Assembly: GCA_039796935.1 (NCBI GenBank)
Contig: JBDKIV010000092.1
Span: 1 to 28,254 of the forward strand
Direction: 5' to 3'
DNA length: 28,254 nt
Source of the DNA: VFMC01 sp039796935
GTDB lineage: Bacteria > Actinomycetota > Acidimicrobiia > Acidimicrobiales > Ilumatobacteraceae
Shown here one piece after another: positions 22,552-28,254 of this stretch. A model generated the notes under the pieces. It did no database searches and was not told the DNA's origin. It worked only from the letters and a program-made list of their open reading frames with translations. The position numbers were made by a program, and so were the translations under genes. Positions within the stretch are counted from its first letter, which is position 1; each line of letters opens with the position of its first letter.

Positions 22552-24201
22552 GTGACGATCGGTTCGATCGACGAGCACGCACCGGAAGTCGACCCCGACG
22601 CGCCGCGGACGCAGCCATGTCCCGCTCCCTGGTGGGCGGGGCCACTGGCCGGACTCGTGGCAGCCGGCACCTCGATCGGTCTCGGACACCTCGTCGCCGG
22701 GGTGATCGACGTCGACTCACCACTCGACGCCGTCGGCAGCGAGTTCATCGATCGCACCCCGTCCTGGTTGAAGGACCTGGCGATCGACTGGTTCGGCACT
22801 GCCGACAAGACCGCGCTCCGCGTGGGCATGATCCTGACCATCGCCCTACTCGCTGCGGCCGTCGGCTCCTCGGCCCGACGGCGACCGTGGCTGGGCCCCG
22901 CTGCGATGATCGCCGTCGGTGTTGGTGGTGCGCTCGTCGCCTCAGGCAGACCGGGCGCCGGGTCGGCCGCCGCCGTCCCGGCAGTCGTCGCCGCGCTCGT
23001 CGGAGCACTCTCGATCACCCGACTCGAGCGCCACGTCCGCTCGGCCGATCCACCGCTACGGCGGCCGCAGGTCTCATCGGCACCCACCGGGTGGGACCGT
23101 CGGCTGTTCGTACGAGAGACCGGTGCCATGGCGACGGTCGCTGCCTTGGCGGCGCTCGCCGGCGGGGGTCTCGAGCGTCGGCGGACCGAGGTGCTGCAGG
23201 AGTCGGCCCCCGACACACTCCCTCGGGTCGTCGACCCGCCGGCATCCCTGGCCCCCTCCTCGCCCGAGTTCGGCTCGGCAGTCGGCTCCATTCCGTCGAG
23301 CGCCACCCTCAGCCCGATCAGCCCGTACCTCACGCCGAACGACGACTTCTACCTCATCGACACGGCGCTCTCGGTGCCGCGCATCGACGCTGCCACGTGG
23401 AGTGTCGAGATCGCCGGGCTCGTCGATCGACCCCGCTCGTACCGCTACGACGACCTACTGCGACTCCCCCAGACCGAACGGATCATCACGCTGTCGTGCG
23501 TCTCGAACGAGGTCGGCGGGAACCTCGTGGGCAACGCCGTGTGGCAGGGTGTGCTGTTGGCCGACCTGCTCCGCGAGGCCGGCATCCGAGACGGCGCCGA
23601 GCAGGTGTTCAGCACGTCGGTGGACGGTTGGACGTGTGGCTTCCCGCTGGCTGCCGCCCTCGACGGGCGTGACGCGATGATCGCGCTGGGGATGAACGGC
23701 GAAGCGCTCCCGCTTCGGCACGGGTTCCCCGCCCGTCTGGTCGTACCGGGCCTGTACGGCTACGTGAGCGCCACGAAGTGGCTGCAACGGATCGAACTGA
23801 CCACCTGGGACGCGGCAGAGGGGTACTGGGTGCCGCGTGGCTGGGCGCGTGAAGCACCGATCAAGACGCAGTCACGGATCGACGTGCCACGCAAGGGCGA
23901 GACCGTCCCGGCGGGCATGGTCGTCATCGCCGGGGTGGCGTGGGCCCCCGGACGTGGCATTTCCCGAGTCGAGGTGCGCGTCGACGAGGGTCCGTGGACG
24001 GAGGCGGCGTTGGGCGACGACCTCACCGGCGACGCATGGCGCCAGTGGCGAGTCGAGTGGGAGCCGACCGGGTCGGGCGAGCACCGGGTGCAGGTCCGTG
24101 CCACGGACGGCGACGGCGTCACCCAGACCGACGAGGTGAGCCGGCCCGATCCCGACGGCGCCACCGGGTGGCACACCCGCAGGTTCGAGGTCGAGGCCTG
24201 A
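22552..24201 (+). CDS. Sulfite oxidase-like molybdopterin oxidoreductase with membrane domain and internal Tat motif
   Basis: The 549-residue protein has four N-terminal hydrophobic segments (about 28-52, 88-105, 113-131, 137-156). Then comes a twin-arginine-like WDRRLFVRE (Arg183, Arg184) leading into a fifth hydrophobic stretch AMATVAALAALAGGG (about 192-206). The rest is an extracytoplasmic sulfite-oxidase-family domain. TLSCVSNEVGG provides the molybdenum-ligating Cys316, then HGFPARLVVPGLYGYVSATKW. A C-terminal dimerisation domain (about 440-545; SRIDVPRKGETVPAG, VAWAPGRGISRVEVRVDEGPW) follows. This matches the actinobacterial Mo proteins thought to use Sec for the first helices and Tat for the last, of which Streptomyces SCO3746 is the example I recall. 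The electron donor and acceptor are unknown. The GTG at 22552 follows GGAAGGGG. It converges on the quinone oxidoreductase gene. Confidence 0.88.
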   Translation: MTIGSIDEHAPEVDPDAPRTQPCPAPWWAGPLAGLVAAGTSIGLGHLVAGVIDVDSPLDAVGSEFIDRTPSWLKDLAIDWFGTADKTALRVGMILTIALLAAAVGSSARRRPWLGPAAMIAVGVGGALVASGRPGAGSAAAVPAVVAALVGALSITRLERHVRSADPPLRRPQVSSAPTGWDRRLFVRETGAMATVAALAALAGGGLERRRTEVLQESAPDTLPRVVDPPASLAPSSPEFGSAVGSIPSSATLSPISPYLTPNDDFYLIDTALSVPRIDAATWSVEIAGLVDRPRSYRYDDLLRLPQTERIITLSCVSNEVGGNLVGNAVWQGVLLADLLREAGIRDGAEQVFSTSVDGWTCGFPLAAALDGRDAMIALGMNGEALPLRHGFPARLVVPGLYGYVSATKWLQRIELTTWDAAEGYWVPRGWAREAPIKTQSRIDVPRKGETVPAGMVVIAGVAWAPGRGISRVEVRVDEGPWTEAALGDDLTGDAWRQWRVEWEPTGSGEHRVQVRATDGDGVTQTDEVSRPDPDGATGWHTRRFEVEA

Positions 24202-24217
24202 CGACTGCGTCGTCAGG
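24197..24217. terminator. Perfect 9-bp hairpin spanning both convergent stop codons
   Basis: CCTGACGAC (24197-24205) is the exact reverse complement of GTCGTCAGG (24209-24217), with loop TGC. It contains the plus-strand stop (24199-24201) and the minus-strand stop (24213-24215), which lie only 11 bases apart. Three of the nine pairs come automatically from the TGA/TCA stops. It is best read as a bidirectional terminator, although no U-tract follows on either strand. Confidence 0.55.
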
Positions 24218-25190
24218 TGATCGACACCACGATCTTGCCCGTGTTGGCGTTCGCCTCCATGTGGCGATGCGCGTCGGCGATGGAGGTGAACGGATACCGG
24301 CTGTCGATGATCGGCCGGAGCGCACCGCTGTCGAACAGCGGGAGGACCTCGGCGGCGAACCGACGGGTCACCGCGACCTTCTCCTCGATCGGCCGGGTGC
24401 GCAAGGTCGTGCCCACCCACGTTGCCCGCTTGGCCAGCAGCACGCCGACGTCGACGGCGGTTCGTCCTCCGCCCATCAACCCGACCTGCACGATCGTGCC
24501 GCGAAGACCGACCGCCTGCAGGTTGCGATCGACCTCGTCGCCACCGATCACGTCGAGCACGGTGTCGAACCCTGCAGGCACTGCCGCCCGCGCATCGGCG
24601 AGCCAGTCGTGGGGCGACCGCTCGATCACCACGTCGGCACCGAGATCTCGGCACGCAGCAGCCTTGCCCGCCGAACACGTGACGGCGATCCGTGCGCCCA
24701 GAGCCTTGGCGATCTGGATCGAGGCGGTCCCGACCCCGGATGCACCGGCATGGACCAACGCCCAGCGACCGCTGGTGAGACCGCCCTGCAGCACGAGTGC
24801 GTCCCAGGCGGTCAAGAACACTTCGGGGATGGCGGCTGCGTCGACGAGGTCGATGCCGGACGGCACCCGCAGGAGTTGCCGCTCGTGCACGGCGATCCGT
24901 TCGGCATAGGCGCCACCGGCTTCGATCCCCATCACTCGGTCACCGACCTGCCACAGGCGAACCCGCTGGCCGACGGCAACGACGGTACCTGCGAACTCGA
25001 GACCGGGGATCTCGGGGTCGAGGCCACGCGGGTCGGGGTAGAAGCCCATCCGCTGCAAGAGATCAGCCCGGTTGAGGGCCGTGGCAGCAACGTCGACGAG
25101 GACGTCGTCGGGGCCGGGGACGGGGTCGGCGACCTCCTCGATCGTCAGGACCTCGGGTCCACCTTTCGAACGCAACACGACGGCTCGCAT
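24213..25190 (-). CDS. PIG3-like NAD(P)H quinone oxidoreductase (MDR superfamily)
   Basis: The 325-residue protein is a zinc-free medium-chain reductase. MRAVVLRSKGGPEVLTIEEV opens the catalytic domain. ALNRADLLQRMGFYPDP (about 38-54) and IPGLEFAGTVVAVG are the hallmarks of the PIG3/TP53I3 quinone oxidoreductase subgroup. The NADPH-binding turn is HAGASGVGTASIQIAKALGA (about 147-166). The closing HRHMEANANTGKIVVSIT is also characteristic. No structural or catalytic zinc cysteines are present. The family reduces quinones or enones, often as a stress or detoxification enzyme; the substrate is not known here. The start at 25190 lies inside the 3' end of the GNAT gene, a 46-base overlap, so the two are probably translated from one mRNA with isocitrate dehydrogenase. 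Confidence 0.9.
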   Translation of the reverse strand: MRAVVLRSKGGPEVLTIEEVADPVPGPDDVLVDVAATALNRADLLQRMGFYPDPRGLDPEIPGLEFAGTVVAVGQRVRLWQVGDRVMGIEAGGAYAERIAVHERQLLRVPSGIDLVDAAAIPEVFLTAWDALVLQGGLTSGRWALVHAGASGVGTASIQIAKALGARIAVTCSAGKAAACRDLGADVVIERSPHDWLADARAAVPAGFDTVLDVIGGDEVDRNLQAVGLRGTIVQVGLMGGGRTAVDVGVLLAKRATWVGTTLRTRPIEEKVAVTRRFAAEVLPLFDSGALRPIIDSRYPFTSIADAHRHMEANANTGKIVVSIT

Positions 25191-25699
25191 GCGGCCAGTC
25201 TGGCAGGTCGATCGAGTTCGAGAGCGAACGCCAGACCGAGGACCCCGTCCCAGGTCTCGTCGTGGTCGGGGGTGCGCACGAAACCGATCCGTTCGTACAG
25301 CCGACGTGCAGCGACCATCGACTCGAGCGAGTGGATCCGGATCCGACGCCGCCCGAGCGTTCGTGCCTCCTCGATACACCACTCGACCATGGCGCGGCCG
25401 ACCCCCGACCCCTGCGCGGTCCGGTCGACCCCGAAGTACCGGAACGATGCTGCATCCGGGTCGCCGAATTCGTAGTGCGGGTCGCCCGGTCCACGGACGA
25501 AGGTGAGACACCCGACGACGCGGCCGTGATCGACCGCCACGACGACATCGCTGCCTTCGGCATGGCGACCTGCGACATCGGCCACGACCACGTCGTACTC
25601 TGCGTCGGGGCGGTACCCGGGTAGCTCGAGGTACGCCCGTTGCACCAACAGGCCGATGGAGCGGTGATCGTCGTCGGCGGTGAGCCGGCGGATCTCCAT
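25145..25699 (-). CDS. GNAT-family N-acetyltransferase
   Basis: The 184-residue protein starts MEIRRLTADDDHRSIGLLVQRAYL and has VVVAVDHGRVVGCLTFVRG (about 52-70) as the central strands. The acetyl-CoA pyrophosphate loop is RTAQGSGVGRAMVEWCIEEAR (about 94-114), and the C-terminal part SLESMVAARRLYERIGF is the typical last helix and strand. The family transfers acetyl from acetyl-CoA to an amine of a small molecule or protein. The acceptor is unknown. It starts 16 bases after the isocitrate dehydrogenase stop, and its final 15 codons overlap the quinone oxidoreductase start. The C-terminal tail past LGLAFALEL looks non-conserved, so the overlap may be an extension through loss of an earlier stop. 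Translation is probably coupled to icd. Confidence 0.85.
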   Translation of the reverse strand: MEIRRLTADDDHRSIGLLVQRAYLELPGYRPDAEYDVVVADVAGRHAEGSDVVVAVDHGRVVGCLTFVRGPGDPHYEFGDPDAASFRYFGVDRTAQGSGVGRAMVEWCIEEARTLGRRRIRIHSLESMVAARRLYERIGFVRTPDHDETWDGVLGLAFALELDRPARLAACEPSCCVRKVDPRS

Positions 25700-25715
25700 G
25701 CGAACGTGCCCGGCG

Positions 25716-26933
25716 TCAGGCCATCGAGGCCTGGAGGCGCCTGTCGATCGCATCGAGGAAGTCCTCGGTGGTCAACCAGGGGGCATCCTTGCTGATGAGC
25801 AGCGCGAGGTCCTTCGTCATCTCGCCGCCTTCGACGGCCTCGACACAGACCCGCTCGAGTGTCTGGGCGAACCCGACGAGCGCCTCGTTGCCGTCCATCT
25901 TGCCGCGATAGGTGAGGCCCTGGGTCCACGCATAGACCGACGCGATCGGGTTGGTCGAGGTCTTGTTGCCCTTCTGGTGCTCGCGGTAGTGGCGCGTGAC
26001 GGTGCCGTGGGCCGCCTCGGCCTCGACGGTCTTTCCGTCGGGGGTCATGAGCACGCTCGTCATCAGACCGAGCGAGCCGAAGCCCTGGGCAACGGTGTCG
26101 CTCTGGACGTCGCCGTCGTAGTTCTTGCACGCCCAGACGTAGCCGCCCTCCCACTTCATGGCCGTGGCGACCATGTCGTCGATCAGTCGGTGCTCGTAGG
26201 TGAGACCCGCTGCGTCCATCTCGGCTTTGAACTCGGTCTCGTAGATCTCCTGGAAGATGTCCTTGAACTGACCGTCGTAGGCCTTCAGGATCGTGTTCTT
26301 GGTCGACATGTAGACCGGCATGTTCCGGTTGAGTCCGTACCGGAGCGAGGCGCGGGCGAAGTCACGGATCGAGTCGTTGAAGTTGTACATGCCCATCGCC
26401 ACGCCGCCGTCGGCGCCGTACTCGGCGATGGTCATCTCGAGCGGCGCGCTGCCGTCGGCCGGGGTGTAGGTCATCGTGACGGTGCCGGCGCCGGGGACCT
26501 TGAAGTCGGTCGCCTTGTACTGGTCGCCGTGTGCGTGACGACCGATGACGATCGGCTTGGTCCAGCCCGGCACGAGCCGCGGGATGTTCGAGATGACGAT
26601 CGGCTCGCGGAAGATGACGCCTCCGAGGATGTTGCGGATGGTGCCGTTCGGGCTCTTCCACATCTTCTTCAGGCCGAACTCGGCCACACGTGCTTCGTCG
26701 GGGGTGATGGTCGCGCACTTCACCGCCACGCCGTGCTTCTTGGTGGCGAGCGCCGAGTCGATCGTCACCTGGTCGTCGGTCGCATCGCGGTGCTCGATAC
26801 CGAGGTCGTAGTAGTCGAGCTCGATGTCGAGGTAGGGCAGGATCAGCTTGTCCTTGATGAACTGCCAGATGATCCGAGTCATCTCGTCGCCGTCCATCTC
26901 GACGACCGGGTTGTCGACCTTGATCTTCGCCAT
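25716..26933 (-). CDS. icd: NADP-dependent isocitrate dehydrogenase, eukaryote-type
   Basis: The 405-residue enzyme oxidatively decarboxylates isocitrate to 2-oxoglutarate with NADP. It belongs to the homodimeric class of human IDH1/IDH2, not the E. coli Icd class. KSPNGTIRNILGG (Ser94, Arg100), FREPI (Arg109) and IGRHAHGDQYKATDF (Arg132) keep the human IDH1 numbering exactly. The metal site stretch DMVATAMKWEGGYVWACKNYDGDVQSD (residues split by variable sites) and EAAHGTVTRHYREHQKGN for NADP binding are also present. The ATG at 26933 is chosen over a GTG at 26942 because AGGAAAGG is correctly spaced for the ATG and too close to the GTG. GNAT and quinone oxidoreductase genes follow in the same unit. 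The upstream region shares a 12-base motif with aconitase. Confidence 0.97.
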   Translation of the reverse strand: MAKIKVDNPVVEMDGDEMTRIIWQFIKDKLILPYLDIELDYYDLGIEHRDATDDQVTIDSALATKKHGVAVKCATITPDEARVAEFGLKKMWKSPNGTIRNILGGVIFREPIVISNIPRLVPGWTKPIVIGRHAHGDQYKATDFKVPGAGTVTMTYTPADGSAPLEMTIAEYGADGGVAMGMYNFNDSIRDFARASLRYGLNRNMPVYMSTKNTILKAYDGQFKDIFQEIYETEFKAEMDAAGLTYEHRLIDDMVATAMKWEGGYVWACKNYDGDVQSDTVAQGFGSLGLMTSVLMTPDGKTVEAEAAHGTVTRHYREHQKGNKTSTNPIASVYAWTQGLTYRGKMDGNEALVGFAQTLERVCVEAVEGGEMTKDLALLISKDAPWLTTEDFLDAIDRRLQASMA

Positions 26934-26984
26934 CGTGGGCACCTTTCCTGTCGGCGCACGCGACCAGCGTCGTCGTCACCGTGA

Positions 26985-27013
26985 GCGAACTTGTATCTGA
27001 CTTGTACAGGGTA
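26985..27013 (-). promoter_or_regulatory. Candidate operator and promoter of icd
   Basis: GCGAACTTGTAT (26985-26996) is identical to a 12-base segment at the aconitase promoter. Two ACTTGTA repeats start at 26989 and 27000, 11 bases apart, about one helical turn. On the minus strand TACCCT (27013 to 27008) could be the -10 of icd, with a start near 27001, so the repeats cover the start site. The motif points the same way on the plus strand as at aconitase, that is, towards the acyl-CoA dehydrogenase and away from icd. Control of either gene is inferred. Confidence 0.45.
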
Positions 27014-27020
27014 GCTGCTC

Positions 27021-27046
27021 GGCCACCCCGAGGCCACCCCGAGGCC
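27021..27046. repeat. Tandem 11-bp repeat upstream of the acyl-CoA dehydrogenase
   Basis: GGCCACCCCGA occurs twice in tandem (27021-27031, 27032-27042) and is followed by a partial GGCC. It lies between icd and the acyl-CoA dehydrogenase, 60 to 86 bases before the latter's start. Nothing further is visible in this gap except a small inverted repeat GTCGA-TCGG-TCGAC (27056-27069). Confidence 0.5.
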
Positions 27047-27106
27047 GCATCATGCGTCGATCGGTCGACCATGCCTGCCGCCAGCCACACGCGTAGCATC
27101 GCCGCC

Positions 27107-28204
27107 ATGGACTTCGACTGGACACCCGATCAGATCGAGCTGCGTGAGCAGGCACGCAAGGTCGCCGCAGAGGCCGTCGCCCGATACGGACGCTCGAACG
27201 ACGCCTGGATCAACGGGTACTCGAAGGAGTTCGCCCGCGAGATGGCGGCGCTCGGCTGGATCGGCATGACCTGGCCCGTCGAGTTCGGTGGAGGTGGCCG
27301 GCCGGCCATCGACCGCTTGATCATCGGTGAAGAGCTCATCGCCGCCGGCGCCCCGATCGCTGCGATGTGGTTCGCCGATCGCCAGATGGGCCCGACCCTC
27401 ATCGCCTACGGGCGCCCCGACCAGCAGGCCGAGTTCCTCCCCAGGATCCTGTCCGGCGAGACCACCTGGTGCATCGGGATGAGCGAGCCCAACGCCGGGA
27501 GCGACCTGGCGTCGCTCAAGACCTCTGCCGTGCGTGACGGCGACGACTGGGTGATCAACGGCCAGAAGATCTGGACCAGCTTCGGTGCCGATGCCGACTA
27601 CTGCTATCTGATCTGCCGGACCAGCGCGGACGGTCCTCCGCACGCCGGCATCAGCGAGATCATCGTGCCGATGGACACGCCCGGGATCGAGGTGCGTCCC
27701 ATCGAGGACCTCACGACGAACCGCCACTTCTGCGAGGTGTTCTTCACCAACGTCCGCGTGCCCGTCGAGAACCTGGTCGGTGTCGAAGGAAACGCCTTCA
27801 AGCAGACCATGCGCCAACTCGAGCACGAACGCGGTGGCATCGACCGGCTGGTCTCGAACCGCGCCCTCTACGAACTCGCGCTCCAGCGCGCCGACACCGC
27901 CAACCCGCTCGTCCGGCAGGAGATCGCAGCCCTCGAGACCGGGTACCGGCTCGGTCGGATCCTCGTGGTCCGCGAGGTGCTCCGTCAGGCGCCGGCCGGC
28001 TTCTCGGCCGCCACCAAGTGCTTCTGCACCGAGCACCAGCAGCGCGTCGCCGCCTTCGTCGAGCGGGTACTCGGGCCCGAGGCCACCCTGTGGAACGACG
28101 TCACACGAGGACTCGTCTACGGACCCGCCTACACCATCATGGGCGGCACCAGCACGGTGATGCGCAACATCCTCGGCGAACGAGTGCTCGGTCTGCCTCG
28201 CTGA
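27107..28204 (+). CDS. Acyl-CoA dehydrogenase family protein
   Basis: The 365-residue flavoprotein shows the family pattern: MDFDWTPDQIELREQARKVA at the N-terminus, then GWIGMTWPVEFGGGGRPAID (about 50-69). The FAD/substrate block WCIGMSEPNAGSDLASLKT and NGQKIWTSFGADAD is at about 121-164, and VRVPVENLVG at 216-225. The C-terminal block reads AYTIMGGTSTVMRNILGERVLGLPR. The position that holds the catalytic Glu in medium-chain enzymes (Y-E-G-T) is Gly346 here. A Glu at 239 or 241 (LEHERGG) might serve as base, as in isovaleryl- and long-chain-type enzymes. Alternatively this may be one subunit of a heteromeric enzyme, as in actinobacterial steroid side-chain degradation, with the second subunit in the next gene. 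It is divergent from icd. The ATG at 27107 has no strong ribosome site. Confidence 0.88.
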   Translation: MDFDWTPDQIELREQARKVAAEAVARYGRSNDAWINGYSKEFAREMAALGWIGMTWPVEFGGGGRPAIDRLIIGEELIAAGAPIAAMWFADRQMGPTLIAYGRPDQQAEFLPRILSGETTWCIGMSEPNAGSDLASLKTSAVRDGDDWVINGQKIWTSFGADADYCYLICRTSADGPPHAGISEIIVPMDTPGIEVRPIEDLTTNRHFCEVFFTNVRVPVENLVGVEGNAFKQTMRQLEHERGGIDRLVSNRALYELALQRADTANPLVRQEIAALETGYRLGRILVVREVLRQAPAGFSAATKCFCTEHQQRVAAFVERVLGPEATLWNDVTRGLVYGPAYTIMGGTSTVMRNILGERVLGLPR

Positions 28205-28231
28205 GCCATCCGGCCGACTACCGTGCGGTCC

Positions 28232-28254
28232 ATGGGGGACCTGCTCGACCTGTC
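28232..28254 (+). CDS. Start of the next gene, possibly a second acyl-CoA dehydrogenase subunit
   Basis: An ATG at 28232 opens MGDLLDL to the end of the window, 27 bases after the acyl-CoA dehydrogenase stop. Only seven codons are visible. The N-terminal DLLDL resembles the start of acyl-CoA dehydrogenase subunits, and such genes often come in adjacent pairs in actinobacteria. This is too short to prove. Confidence 0.3.

Noticed and set aside
21084..23333. 749-codon minus-strand open frame opposite citrate synthase and the molybdoprotein
   Set aside because: It is antisense to conserved coding sequence, with low-complexity content and no family motif.

Overview
The window is ordinary-looking chromosome from a high-GC bacterium, most likely an actinobacterium. 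It has dense genes, many GTG starts, some apparently leaderless promoters, hairpin terminators without clear U-tracts, and a 6C-like small RNA. The mitochondrial-type aconitase beside a eukaryote-type NADP-isocitrate dehydrogenase suggests the Acidimicrobiia (Ilumatobacter-like), but that is inference from remembered family distributions. I see no tRNA, rRNA, CRISPR array, insertion sequence or prophage. No intergenic gap exceeds about 220 bases.

Layout. 1-349: 3' end of a PlsC-type acyltransferase, then a VOC protein (428-1093). 1144-7914, minus strand: gltB, gltD and a small LysM lipoprotein, probably one transcription unit. 8039-10357: a crotonase, then divergently a nitroreductase overlapping a ComB-family protein. 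10398-13504: a GntR/HutC regulator divergent from aconitase, with a candidate operator between them. 13516-17060: a second nitroreductase, an acyl-ACP desaturase with an 18-bp palindrome at its start, a PlsC acyltransferase and a DUF1295 membrane protein. 17090-18550: a HAD-IB/PlsC fusion. 18551-18768: a structured RNA with three C5 loops and its promoter. 18769-24201: LysR regulator, atypical acyl-CoA carboxyltransferase, citrate synthase and a polytopic molybdopterin oxidoreductase with an internal twin-arginine motif. 24213-26933, minus strand: isocitrate dehydrogenase, a GNAT acetyltransferase and a PIG3-like quinone oxidoreductase. 27107-28254: an acyl-CoA dehydrogenase and the first codons of the next gene.

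How the genes fit together. Citrate synthase, aconitase and NADP-isocitrate dehydrogenase make the whole oxidative arm from oxaloacetate plus acetyl-CoA to 2-oxoglutarate. Glutamate synthase turns 2-oxoglutarate into glutamate. The aconitase and isocitrate dehydrogenase promoter regions share an exact 12-base match and an 11-bp-period ACTTGT-type repeat, so the GntR protein may control both. The second theme is lipid metabolism: three PlsC-like acyltransferases, desaturase, crotonase, carboxyltransferase and acyl-CoA dehydrogenase.

The observations most worth a second look are the three-hairpin 6C-like RNA and the perfect inverted repeat inside its promoter, the shared acn/icd motif, and the palindrome in front of the desaturase.
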